DNA from: Paenibacillus ehimensis NBRC 15659 | GTDB lineage: Bacteria; Bacillota; Bacilli; Paenibacillales; NBRC-103111 | Length of the DNA: 41,618 nucleotides | Assembly: GCF_004000785.1 (NCBI RefSeq) | Contig: NZ_BILX01000058.1 | Coordinates: 1 to 41,618 of the forward strand | Direction of reading: 5' to 3' | Part shown: positions 17,687 to 25,745 of the stretch, piece by piece | Position numbering within the stretch: the first letter of the stretch is position 1 | How the letters are laid out: the number at the start of each line of letters is the position of its first letter | The notes under the pieces: model-generated | What the model was told of the DNA's origin: nothing | What the model saw: the letters and a program-made list of their open reading frames with translations, nothing else | The model's database searches: none | Made by a program: the position numbers and the translations under genes

Positions 17687-17744
17687 GACCCGCAAGATGG
17701 ATACTTTGAAAAAAGTGCCCCTCCTGCGGGTCGTTTTGTGTTTT
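17687..17744 (+). terminator. Intrinsic terminator with long loop
   Basis: GACCCGCA (17687-17694) pairs perfectly with TGCGGGTC (17725-17732), then GTTTTGTGTTTT. The 30-base loop is long but the stem is GC-rich. It separates the unknown unit from the leucine operon. Confidence 0.6.
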
Positions 17745-17789
17745 GACGAGCGGCGAGGAGAAGGAAAACCGAAACGGGCTATATTTTTT

Positions 17790-17818
17790 TTGCATCGTTT
17801 CTATGCACAATATATATT
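17790..17818 (+). promoter_or_regulatory. Putative sigma-A promoter of the leucine/branched-chain oxoacid operon
   Basis: TTGCAT (17790-17795), a 17-base spacer and TATATT (17813-17818) lie about 75 bases before the first gene. No sigma-54-type TGGCAC-N5-TTGC site, as used by the B. subtilis bkd operon, is seen here. Confidence 0.45.
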
Positions 17819-17893
17819 TCACGATTGGAAGGACACTATGTAAAAATAAAGGAAACCGCAATAGCAGCGGCACACTTGTCGGAGGGATACAAT

Positions 17894-18907
17894 ATGAAAG
17901 AAACCGGAAACGGTCAAGTCAAGAACCGGCACCAAGCACTGGGTCTATCGGATCGGCAGGTTCTTGAAATGTATCAGAATATGGTTTTGGCGCGAAAAGT
18001 AGATGAACGGATGTGGCTTCTAAATCGTGCGGGAAAGATCCCTTTTCTCGTTTCTTGCCAAGGTCATGAAGCGGCACAGGTAGGAGCGGCTTATGCGTTG
18101 GATCGAACGAAGGATTTTCTTTGTCCGTATTATCGGGACATGGGAATGGTCATTGTTTTCGGGATGACGGCAAAGGAATTGATGCTTTCCGCTTTTGCCA
18201 AGGCGGGAGATCCCAACAGTGGCGGACGCCAAATGCCAGGGCATTATGGGAGTAAAAGACTGAACATTCTTTCGGGGTCCAGCGTCGTAACGAGCCAAGT
18301 GCCGCATGCTGTTGGAATCGCTTTATCTGGAAGAATAGAGGGAGAAAACCTTGTCGTATTAACGGCCTTTGGGGAAGGGGCCAGCAATCAAGGGGAGTTT
18401 CACGAAGCGGCGAACTTTGCGGGGGTGCACAAGCTTCCTGTCATTTTCTTCTGCGAGAATAACAAGTATGCCATTTCCGTCCCCTACTCCAAGCAGGCGG
18501 CTTGCGAAAGCATCGCGGATCGGGCAAAAGGCTATGGGTTTCCCGGCATCAGCGTGGATGGCAATGATCCCCTGGAAGTATATAGGGTCACGAAAGAGGC
18601 GGCCGATCGGGCAAAAAGAGGAGAAGGGCCGACGCTGATCGAGGTGGTCGTCTATCGGTTGGTTCCGCATTCCAGCGACGACGATGATCGAACCTACCGT
18701 TCCCGTGAAGAAGTGGAAGAAGCCAGGAAGAAGGATCCGCTGGTATCCTTTAGCCGTTATCTTCAAAATCTGGGAATATTAGATGAGCCTAAGGAGAAGG
18801 AAATCCATGACCGGATGCTCATGGAAGTCGATGAGGCCACGGAATATGCGGAGAATGCTCCGGACTCGGCTCCGGAAGATGCCCTTAAGCACGTTTATGC
18901 AGAATAG
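17894..18907 (+). CDS. bkdAA: Branched-chain 2-oxoacid dehydrogenase E1 component, alpha subunit
   Basis: The product has 337 residues. It forms, with the beta subunit, the thiamin-diphosphate enzyme that decarboxylates the oxoacids of leucine, valine and isoleucine and passes the acyl group to E2 lipoate. The ThDP/Mg motif spans about 160-190: FGEGASNQGEFHEAANF, then LPVIFFCENN. The substrate-channel segment SCQGHEAAQVGAAYAL is present near residue 54. The alpha-subunit tail RTYRSREEVEEARKKDP is typical. The ATG at 17894 is chosen because GGAGGG lies 7 bases upstream; the frame is open from 17825 without a good site. It heads a nine-gene operon with gaps of 12-40 bases. Substrate preference for branched oxoacids rests on the leucine genes downstream. 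Confidence 0.9.
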   Translation: MKETGNGQVKNRHQALGLSDRQVLEMYQNMVLARKVDERMWLLNRAGKIPFLVSCQGHEAAQVGAAYALDRTKDFLCPYYRDMGMVIVFGMTAKELMLSAFAKAGDPNSGGRQMPGHYGSKRLNILSGSSVVTSQVPHAVGIALSGRIEGENLVVLTAFGEGASNQGEFHEAANFAGVHKLPVIFFCENNKYAISVPYSKQAACESIADRAKGYGFPGISVDGNDPLEVYRVTKEAADRAKRGEGPTLIEVVVYRLVPHSSDDDDRTYRSREEVEEARKKDPLVSFSRYLQNLGILDEPKEKEIHDRMLMEVDEATEYAENAPDSAPEDALKHVYAE

Positions 18908-18919
18908 GGGGAGTGAGAA

Positions 18920-19903
18920 ATGGCCGTCATTTCTTATGTTGATGCCGTGACCCAAGCTCTTCGGGAGGAAATGCAGCGAGATCAAAGGGTATTCGTATTA
19001 GGAGAAGACGTCGGGGTACGCGGGGGCGTGTTTCGGGTTACCCAGGGATTCTATGAGGAGTTTGGAGAACAACGGGTCATCGATACGCCGCTATCGGAAG
19101 CGGCCATTGTAGGGGTATCGGTCGGGGCAGCCGCTTATGGCTTGAGGCCTGTAGCCGAAATTCAGTTTGCCGAGTATATCATGCCTGCCGTAAACCAAGT
19201 TGTGAATGAAGCGGCCAAAATGAGATACCGCTCGAACGGAGACTGGAGCTGTCCCTTGGTCATTCGTGCTCCTTATGGAGGAGGAGTTCACGGCGCCCTC
19301 TATCATTCGCAAAGCGTCGAAGCCATGTTTTGCAGCATTCCCGGTTTAAAAGTGGTCACGCCTTCCACCCCTTACGATGCCAAAGGACTGCTAAAAGCAG
19401 CCATCCGCGATGAAGATCCCGTTCTTTTCTTTGAACATAAGCGATGTTACCGGTCGATCAAAGGAGAAGTGCCGGATTCGGATTACATCGTTCCTATCGG
19501 GAAGTCGGATATTAAGCGGCAAGGAGAAGACCTCACGGTTATTTCTTACGGACTTGCCCTGCATTTTGCGTTGGAAGCGGCAGAAAAGCTTTCCCGGGAA
19601 GGGTACAGCGCTCACATTCTGGATTTGCGCACCCTCTATCCGCTCGATAAGGAATCGATTGTAGAGGCGGCCCGTAAAACCGGCAAAGTATTAATTGTTC
19701 ATGAAGACAACAAAGAGGGAGGCGTTGGGGCGGAAGTTGCAGCTGTGCTCGCCGGGGAATGCCTTTTTGAATTGGATGCCCCGATCCAACGCCTGTGCGG
19801 TCCGGACGTCCCCGCTATGCCATATAGTAAGCCAATGGAGAAATTTTTCATGCTCAATCCGGATAAAGTATATCTGGCCATGAAAGACTTGGCCGAATTT
19901 TGA
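18920..19903 (+). CDS. bkdAB: Branched-chain 2-oxoacid dehydrogenase E1 component, beta subunit
   Basis: The product has 327 residues and pairs with the alpha subunit encoded 12 bases upstream. It has the pyrimidine-binding transketolase domain: RVFVLGEDVGVRGGVFRVTQ, then IDTPLSEAAIVGVSVGAAAY and VAEIQFAEYIMPAVNQVVNE. The loop APYGGGVHGALYHSQSVEA carries the conserved His. The C-terminal transketolase domain includes DLRTLYPLDKESIVEAARKT and the VHEDNKEGG motif. The start has a GGGGGAG site. Length and motifs are complete, with no sign of decay. Confidence 0.92.
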   Translation: MAVISYVDAVTQALREEMQRDQRVFVLGEDVGVRGGVFRVTQGFYEEFGEQRVIDTPLSEAAIVGVSVGAAAYGLRPVAEIQFAEYIMPAVNQVVNEAAKMRYRSNGDWSCPLVIRAPYGGGVHGALYHSQSVEAMFCSIPGLKVVTPSTPYDAKGLLKAAIRDEDPVLFFEHKRCYRSIKGEVPDSDYIVPIGKSDIKRQGEDLTVISYGLALHFALEAAEKLSREGYSAHILDLRTLYPLDKESIVEAARKTGKVLIVHEDNKEGGVGAEVAAVLAGECLFELDAPIQRLCGPDVPAMPYSKPMEKFFMLNPDKVYLAMKDLAEF

Positions 19904-19921
19904 TCCGATCGGGAGGAGAGT

Positions 19922-21208
19922 ATGGCCGAGAACATCGTCATGCCCCAGTTAGGGGAAAGTGTAACGGAAGGAACCATCTCCAAGTGGCTCGTCAACATTG
20001 GGGATAAAATCAAAAAATACGATCCTGTATGCGAAGTGATTACAGATAAAGTGAATGCGGAGGTTCCTTCTACGTTCAGCGGCACGATATCCGAAATTGT
20101 CGTTCAAGAAGGCGAAACGGTACCGGTAGGAGCTTTGATTTGCCGTATTGCGGTGGAAGATCAAGCGATCAAGCCGGTTGAATCCAAGACGGCAGCCGCC
20201 GCCCAAGATCAGGGAGCCGCTGAGGTGACAGCGCAAGCGGCCCTGAGCCCACGCTATTCGCCGGCCGTGCTTAAACTGGCGCAAGAAAACAACCTGGATC
20301 TTTCCCGTATGGAAGGATCGGGCGCTGCCGGACGCATCACCAGAAAAGACATCTTGGACATTTTGCAAGGAAAGAGGCAAGCCGCAGCCGCCCCCGTTCC
20401 AAAAGCAGAACCACCGTCTAAGCCGTCCCAACCGGCAGAATCGGCCCGCGAAATGCCGCAGCCGTCCGTTTCGGTTGAGGCGTTGTCTGCCATCCGTTCT
20501 CCGTTAAATCCAGCCGACGAGACGATCCCGGTTACCGCCATCCGCAAAACGATTGCCGAACGAATGGTAAAAAGCAAGCAGGAGATTCCCCACGCCTGGC
20601 TTATGGTTGAATGCGATGTTACCAATCTGGTACGTTATCGGGACCGGATCAAAGAGGAATTTAAGCAAAAAGAAGGAGTCCATTTAACTTATTTGCCATT
20701 CTTTATCAAGTCGGTTGTAGAAGCCCTGAAGGAATTCCCCAGCTTGAATGCGCAGTGGGCAGGCGATCACATCATCGTCAAAAAAGCGGTTCATATGTCG
20801 ATGGCCGTCGCCACCGATCAAGCGCTATTCGTGCCCGTCATTAAAAACGCCGACCAAAAAAGCATTTTCGGTCTTGCCAAAGCCATAGACGAATTGGTCA
20901 AGAAGGCAAGGGAGGGCAGGTTAGCGCTGGAGGATATCACCGGCGGAACGTTTACCGTCAATAACACAGGCTCTTTCGGCTCCGTTCTTTCAGCTCCCAT
21001 CATCAATCCTCCGCAAGTGGCCATTTTAAGTGTCGAAGCCATCGTAAAACGTCCGGTCGTCATCGATAACATGATTGCCGTCCGCGACAGGATGAACATC
21101 TGTCTTTCCTTGGATCACCGGGTGTTGGACGGTCTTGTATGCGGCCGCTTCTTGAACAGCGTCAAGCAAAAGATTGAAGGTTACGGCACGGACACCGGGC
21201 TTTATTAA
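19922..21208 (+). CDS. bkdB: Branched-chain 2-oxoacid dehydrogenase E2, dihydrolipoyl acyltransferase
   Basis: The product has 428 residues and the three-part E2 plan. There is one lipoyl domain at residues 1-80, with the lipoylated Lys43 in EVITDKVNAEVPS. An Ala/Pro/Glu-rich linker follows. The peripheral subunit-binding domain lies at about 107-148 (SPAVLKLAQENNLDLSRMEG, then GAAGRITRKDILDIL). After a second linker, the catalytic acyltransferase domain at about 195-428 ends with LDHRVLDG, where His399 and Asp403 are the catalytic pair. It transfers the acyl group from lipoate to CoA and forms the core of the complex. No E3 (lipoamide dehydrogenase) gene is in the operon, so the complex must borrow one from elsewhere, for instance that of pyruvate dehydrogenase. 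Confidence 0.92.
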   Translation: MAENIVMPQLGESVTEGTISKWLVNIGDKIKKYDPVCEVITDKVNAEVPSTFSGTISEIVVQEGETVPVGALICRIAVEDQAIKPVESKTAAAAQDQGAAEVTAQAALSPRYSPAVLKLAQENNLDLSRMEGSGAAGRITRKDILDILQGKRQAAAAPVPKAEPPSKPSQPAESAREMPQPSVSVEALSAIRSPLNPADETIPVTAIRKTIAERMVKSKQEIPHAWLMVECDVTNLVRYRDRIKEEFKQKEGVHLTYLPFFIKSVVEALKEFPSLNAQWAGDHIIVKKAVHMSMAVATDQALFVPVIKNADQKSIFGLAKAIDELVKKAREGRLALEDITGGTFTVNNTGSFGSVLSAPIINPPQVAILSVEAIVKRPVVIDNMIAVRDRMNICLSLDHRVLDGLVCGRFLNSVKQKIEGYGTDTGLY

Positions 21209-21242
21209 CGATTCAGAATGTTTAAGTTGGGGGCGATGAACG

Positions 21243-22382
21243 ATGCATTTTGATTTAACCGGGGAACAAGCGTTGATCAAGAAGATGATGCGCGATTTTG
21301 CGGAAGGCGAGGTGGCTCCGGGCGCAGATGAACGGGATCGCACAAAGCAATTTCCGGTTGATGTTTTCGACAAATTAACGAAGCTGGGAGTCATGGGTCT
21401 GCCTTTTCCCGAACAATATGGCGGCGGGGGAGCGGATACCATAAGCTTTGCTATCGCGGTAGAAGAATTAAGCCGGGTATGCGCCTCCACAGGGATCACG
21501 TATTCCGCCCATATTTCGTTAGGCGGGGCGCCCATCTATTTATTCGGAACGGATGAGCAAAAGGAAAAATACTTAACCCCTCTTTGTAAAGGCGAATACT
21601 TGGGCGCGTTTGGGCTGACGGAACCGAATGCAGGCTCCGATGCAGGCGGAACCCAAACGACAGCGAAACTGCAAGGGGATCAGTGGATCATTTCCGGTTC
21701 CAAATGCTTTATTACCAATGCAAGCTTTGCCAAAAATCTGGCGCTCACGGCCGTAACGGATCGCTCCAAAGGGACGAATGGAATCAGTGCGTTTATCGTG
21801 CCTACCGATGCGCCAGGATTTACAGTCATCAGCAATTATGAAAAGATGGGTCTTCACGCCTCGAATACAACGGAGCTGGTGTTGGACAATGTAACCATTC
21901 CCAAAGAAAATCTCCTGGGGAAAGAAGGAAACGGGTACAAGCAATTTTTAGCTACGCTTGACGGAGGGAGAATCGGAATCGGGGCCATGGCGGTCGGGAT
22001 CGCCCAAGGGGCTTACGAAAAATCGCTCCAATATGCCAAAGTAAGAAAACAGTTTGGCCGCAGCTTATCTGCCTTTCAAGCCATCCAATTTAAACTGGCC
22101 GACATGGCCATGAATATTGAAGTAGCACGCAACATGGTTTATAAAGCGGCATGGCTTAAGGATCAAGGAAGAGGATTTAAGAAGGAAGCGGCGATGGCCA
22201 AATTATTCGCTTCGGAAATGTGTATGAAGGTTTGCGATCAAGCCGTTCAGATCCATGGCGGGTATGGTTATATGAAGGAATACCAAGTGGAGCGGTTCTT
22301 CCGGGACGCCAAGCTTTTAGAGATCGGGGAAGGCACTTCGGAAATCCAACGAATGGTGATCGCACGCCAGATCGGCTGTTAA
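21243..22382 (+). CDS. Acyl-CoA dehydrogenase, probably acting on isovaleryl-CoA
   Basis: The product has 379 residues and the standard acyl-CoA dehydrogenase plan: an N-terminal helical domain, a beta domain with GAFGLTEPNAGSDAGGTQT and WIISGSKCFITNAS, and a C-terminal helical domain with GRSLSAFQAIQFKLADMA and QIHGGYGYMKEYQVERFFRD. In the leucine pathway the enzyme here should oxidise isovaleryl-CoA. However, the catalytic Glu lies in EIGEGTSEIQR, the position used by short- and medium-chain enzymes, while eukaryotic isovaleryl-CoA dehydrogenases carry the base in another helix. The matching helix here reads LDGGRIGIGAMA, without that Glu. Position in the operon equals yngJ of B. subtilis. 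The family is certain; the substrate is from context. Confidence 0.88.
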   Translation: MHFDLTGEQALIKKMMRDFAEGEVAPGADERDRTKQFPVDVFDKLTKLGVMGLPFPEQYGGGGADTISFAIAVEELSRVCASTGITYSAHISLGGAPIYLFGTDEQKEKYLTPLCKGEYLGAFGLTEPNAGSDAGGTQTTAKLQGDQWIISGSKCFITNASFAKNLALTAVTDRSKGTNGISAFIVPTDAPGFTVISNYEKMGLHASNTTELVLDNVTIPKENLLGKEGNGYKQFLATLDGGRIGIGAMAVGIAQGAYEKSLQYAKVRKQFGRSLSAFQAIQFKLADMAMNIEVARNMVYKAAWLKDQGRGFKKEAAMAKLFASEMCMKVCDQAVQIHGGYGYMKEYQVERFFRDAKLLEIGEGTSEIQRMVIARQIGC

Positions 22383-22396
22383 AGGGGGTGGGTTCT

Positions 22397-23737
22397 ATGT
22401 TCAAGAAGATTCTAATCGCTAACCGCGGGGAAATTGCGGCCCGGGTGATCCGTACCTGCAAATCGCTGGGTATTGCCACCGTCTGCATCTACTCGGAAGC
22501 GGATAACAATGCCCCTCATGTCAAGATGGCGGATGAGGCCCACGGGGTGGGAGGTCCCAAAGTATCGGAAAGCTACTTAAATATCGACAAAATTTTGGAA
22601 ATCGCCCGTCTGTCCAAAGCGGACGCGATTCACCCCGGATACGGCCTTCTCTCGGAAAATGCCGAATTTGCCCGCCGCTGCGAGGAAGCCGGTATCGTAT
22701 TCATCGGTCCGTCGGCGGATGTCATCTCCCGCATGGGCAGTAAAATTGAAGCCCGGAATATCATGGAAAAGGCAGGCGTGCCTGTCGTTCCCGGCATCTC
22801 CTATCCGTTAGCGGATGCGGAAGAAGCGGCGCGGGAAGCCGGACGTATCGGCTATCCGGTCATGCTCAAGGCTTCGGCCGGCGGTGGCGGGATCGGCATG
22901 CAGATCGTTCATAGCGAAGCGGAAATTCAAAAAGCGTTTGAAGGGAACCGGAAACGCGCCTCCGATTTCTTCGGAGATGGGGCCATGTATATCGAGAAGG
23001 TTGTGGAAAATCCCTGGCACATCGAAATTCAGATTTTGGCCGATTCCCATGGGAATATCGTTTACTTATGGGAACGGGAATGTTCCATTCAGCGCCGCCA
23101 TCAAAAAGTGGTGGAAGAAGCCCCTTCTATTTTTTTGGATGAACTCACACGCGTCAAAATGGGCGAAGCGGCGGTAAGGGCGGCTAAATCGATCGGATAC
23201 CGGAATGCAGGAACCATCGAGTTTTTGGTTGACGGGAACAAAAATTTCTATTTCCTTGAAATGAATACTCGCCTACAGGTCGAGCATACGATTACAGAAG
23301 AGATTACCGGCTTGGACTTGGTTGCGGAGCAGCTCCGAATTGCGGCCGGACATCCCTTGAATTTTGGCCAGTCCGATGTGAAACGCGACGGTCATGCGAT
23401 TGAAGTGCGGATTTATGCGGAAGATCCGAAGACGTTCTTCCCGTCTCCGGGAACGATTACGAAGTTTGCCATACCCGAAGGACCGGGAATCCGTCATGAG
23501 CTGGCTGTACATGAGGGCTCCGTGGTCACGCCTTTCTATGATCCGATGATTGCCAAGCTCGTGGTACGAGGGAAGGATCGCGACGAGGCGATTGACCGGC
23601 TTCAAGAGGCGCTAGCCCATTATCAAGTTCAAGGAATCAAAACAAACATCCCGATGCTGCAAGACGTCATCGCGCATCCCGCATTCCGTTCCGGCGATAC
23701 GACAACGGGTTTCGTCGATAAGTATTTACGATCGTAA
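22397..23737 (+). CDS. Biotin carboxylase subunit of methylcrotonyl-CoA carboxylase (YngHA/AccC-like)
   Basis: The product has 446 residues, the size of a stand-alone biotin carboxylase. It uses ATP and bicarbonate to carboxylate biotin on the small carrier protein encoded next. Visible motifs are KILIANRGEIAARVIRTCKS at the N-terminus, HPGYGLLSENAEFARRCE, the ATP-grasp glycine loop KASAGGGGIGMQIVHSE, ERECSIQRRHQKVVEEAPS, and the active-site EMNTRLQVEHTITEE. The start is the ATG at 22397 after AAAGGGGGTG; the frame runs open upstream inside the previous gene, which is a shadow. A very similar protein serves acetyl-CoA carboxylase, so the role here depends on the neighbouring carboxyltransferase and the HMG-CoA lyase. 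Confidence 0.9.
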   Translation: MFKKILIANRGEIAARVIRTCKSLGIATVCIYSEADNNAPHVKMADEAHGVGGPKVSESYLNIDKILEIARLSKADAIHPGYGLLSENAEFARRCEEAGIVFIGPSADVISRMGSKIEARNIMEKAGVPVVPGISYPLADAEEAAREAGRIGYPVMLKASAGGGGIGMQIVHSEAEIQKAFEGNRKRASDFFGDGAMYIEKVVENPWHIEIQILADSHGNIVYLWERECSIQRRHQKVVEEAPSIFLDELTRVKMGEAAVRAAKSIGYRNAGTIEFLVDGNKNFYFLEMNTRLQVEHTITEEITGLDLVAEQLRIAAGHPLNFGQSDVKRDGHAIEVRIYAEDPKTFFPSPGTITKFAIPEGPGIRHELAVHEGSVVTPFYDPMIAKLVVRGKDRDEAIDRLQEALAHYQVQGIKTNIPMLQDVIAHPAFRSGDTTTGFVDKYLRS

Positions 23738-23754
23738 AACAGGAGGTTATTCAG

Positions 23755-23967
23755 GTGAGCAAAATCGTAGCGGTTATGGCGGGCAATGTGTATAAAATTC
23801 TTGTCAAGCCCGGGGATCAAGTCGAAGCGGGACAAGATGTGGCCGTGTTGGAATCGATGAAAATGGAGATCGTGATTACGGTTGGTTCCGGCGGGACGGT
23901 GAAAGAAGTAAAAGTGAGCGAAGGCGACTTTGTGAATGAAGGAGATCTATTGATCGAGCTGGATTAA
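23755..23967 (+). CDS. Biotin carboxyl carrier protein (small, YngHB-like)
   Basis: The product has only 70 residues and is a free-standing biotinyl domain. The biotin acceptor is Lys36 in VLESMKMEIVI, flanked by the two half-hairpins typical of the fold (MAGNVYKILVKPGDQVEAGQ and GGTVKEVKVSEGDFVNEGD). The start codon is GTG at 23755; AGGAGG lies 7 bases before it, which fixes the start. It carries carboxyl groups between the biotin carboxylase upstream and the carboxyltransferase at 25746. Independent tiny carriers of this type are known in Bacillus leucine clusters, whereas many bacteria fuse this domain to the biotin carboxylase. Confidence 0.92.
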   Translation: MSKIVAVMAGNVYKILVKPGDQVEAGQDVAVLESMKMEIVITVGSGGTVKEVKVSEGDFVNEGDLLIELD

Positions 23968-23989
23968 ACGTATGCTGGGGGTCGGGAAG

Positions 23990-24892
23990 ATGAACTGGCC
24001 GGCGAGTGTGACGATTAAAGAGGTTGGTCCTAGGGATGGGTTACAGAATGAGAAGGTGTTTGTTTCCACAGAGGATAAAATAGCATGGATCAACGAATTG
24101 TCCGGCACCGGAATGAAGTCCATCGAAATCACCTCGTTTGTGAATCCAAAGTGGATCCCGGCGCTGGCAGATGCCGCTGAAGTTGCGAAAGGAATTGAAC
24201 GGGTGCCCGGCATCGTTTATTCGGCTCTCGTTCCGAATCGTCAAGGGCTGGAGCGTGCGTTGGAAGCCGATGTGGATGAAGCGGCCGTTTTTATGTCTGC
24301 CAGCGAAACCCATAATCAAAGGAACATAAACAAGTCCGTTAGCGATACTTTTCCTATCTTAAGAGAAGTGGCGCAAGAAGCTCTTTCCGCAGGAAAGTCG
24401 GTCCGCGGTTATGTGTCAACCGTCTTCGGTTGTCCCTATGAAGGTGCTGTTTCCATCGACGGAGTGATCCGGGTATCGGAAACGTTGTTCGACATGGGGA
24501 TTGGCGAGTTATCTCTCGGGGATACGATTGGCATTGCCAATCCTAAGCAGGTGCAAGGTGTATTGGAACTTCTTTTAAAGCGTTTTGATGCCAAAAAACT
24601 GGCCCTGCACTTTCACGATACGCGCGGGACGGCTCTGGCTAATATTCTGGTGTCCATGGACATGGGGATCACGACGTTTGATGCCTCCGTCGGCGGTTTA
24701 GGCGGATGCCCGTATGCGCCCGGGGCCTCGGGCAATGTGGCTTCGGAAGATTTGCTTTACATGCTGGATGCGATGGGGATTCAAACGGGTGTAAATCGGG
24801 AAAAGCTGCTCTCCGCGGCCCGTTTTATTCAGGAAAAGATAGGAAGAGCTTTACCAAGCCGTAATCTTCAGATCGGCAGCTCGAACGGATAG
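23990..24892 (+). CDS. Hydroxymethylglutaryl-CoA lyase (YngG-like)
   Basis: The product has 300 residues and is a TIM-barrel lyase that cleaves HMG-CoA to acetoacetate and acetyl-CoA, the final step of leucine breakdown. Arg15 and Asp16 sit in VTIKEVGPRDGLQNEKVF. The metal ligands His207 and His209 sit in LALHFHDTRGTALAN, and the catalytic Cys240 sits in GGLGGCPYAPGASGN. The start is placed at the ATG at 23990 with GGGGGT 7 bases upstream and the usual N-terminal length; an ATG 18 bases earlier lacks a ribosome binding site. All catalytic positions are present. Confidence 0.92.
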   Translation: MNWPASVTIKEVGPRDGLQNEKVFVSTEDKIAWINELSGTGMKSIEITSFVNPKWIPALADAAEVAKGIERVPGIVYSALVPNRQGLERALEADVDEAAVFMSASETHNQRNINKSVSDTFPILREVAQEALSAGKSVRGYVSTVFGCPYEGAVSIDGVIRVSETLFDMGIGELSLGDTIGIANPKQVQGVLELLLKRFDAKKLALHFHDTRGTALANILVSMDMGITTFDASVGGLGGCPYAPGASGNVASEDLLYMLDAMGIQTGVNREKLLSAARFIQEKIGRALPSRNLQIGSSNG

Positions 24893-24931
24893 ACAGGCAT
24901 GGATTCGGTTCATCAGGGAAGGAGGGGGATC

Positions 24932-25714
24932 ATGGAAAAAGCTGTCTTGGCCACCAACCTGGGAAATGGAATTATGCTCCTAACTTTAAACCGGCCGGAA
25001 GCCGCCAATGCGCTATCGATCAAGATGCTGGAAGAATTGCGTGATGTGGCTGCGGCATGTAAATTCGACCGGTCTGTTCGCTGCATCATGGTCACAGGGG
25101 CTGGAGAGAAGGTTTTTTGCGCAGGTGCCGATTTAAAAGAGCGCGCAGGCATGGACATGAATCAGGTGCGCAGGACGGTTGGTTTGATTCGCCAGAGCCT
25201 CAATGAGTTAGAAGCCTTGCCCCAGCCGGTCATTGCCGCCGTGAACGGAGCCGCTTTTGGCGGGGGAACGGAATTGGCGTTGGCCTGTGACATTCGGATC
25301 GCCTCCGAAACGGCAGCATTTGCGCTTACGGAAACGTCGCTTGGGATTATTCCCGGCGCAGGCGGAACGCAGCGGTTGCCGAGGCTGATCGGGAAGGGGC
25401 GCGCCAAGGAGCTTATTTTCACCGCAAGAAAAATCGGTGCCAAAGAGGCTAGGGACATGGGGATGGTCGAGTATGTGACACCGCCTGAAGCCCTTCTCGA
25501 TAAGGCGCTGGAAATCGCGGGCCGAATTGTTCGAAATGCTCCTGTCGCCGTGGCGCAGGCCAAGTTCGCCATCGATAAGGGATTTGATGTGGATCTAAGC
25601 ACCGGGCTTGCCATTGAGCAAAATGCCTATGAAGTCACGATTCCGACAAAGGACCGCTTGGAAGGACTGCAGGCGTTCAAAGAGAAGCGTCCCCCCATAT
25701 TTAAGGGCGAGTAA
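24932..25714 (+). CDS. Enoyl-CoA hydratase/isomerase family, probable methylglutaconyl-CoA hydratase (YngF-like)
   Basis: The product has 260 residues and the crotonase fold. The two oxyanion-hole segments are FCAGADLKERAGM and AAVNGAAFGGGTELALACD, followed by FALTETSLGIIPGAGGTQRL, which holds a catalytic Glu region. It should add water to 3-methylglutaconyl-CoA to give HMG-CoA, linking the carboxylase to the lyase. GGAGGGGG lies just before the ATG at 24932. The frame is open 33 bases upstream without a site. The crotonase family is broad, so the substrate is assigned from the position between the HMG-CoA lyase and the carboxyltransferase genes. Confidence 0.88.
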   Translation: MEKAVLATNLGNGIMLLTLNRPEAANALSIKMLEELRDVAAACKFDRSVRCIMVTGAGEKVFCAGADLKERAGMDMNQVRRTVGLIRQSLNELEALPQPVIAAVNGAAFGGGTELALACDIRIASETAAFALTETSLGIIPGAGGTQRLPRLIGKGRAKELIFTARKIGAKEARDMGMVEYVTPPEALLDKALEIAGRIVRNAPVAVAQAKFAIDKGFDVDLSTGLAIEQNAYEVTIPTKDRLEGLQAFKEKRPPIFKGE

Positions 25715-25745
25715 CAAGCATTATGGAGATAAGGAGGAACAGGGG

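Noticed and set aside
17819..17893. Riboswitch or T-box leader before the leucine operon
   Set aside because: The leader is only about 75 bases, has no T-box sequence and no antiterminator or terminator pair.
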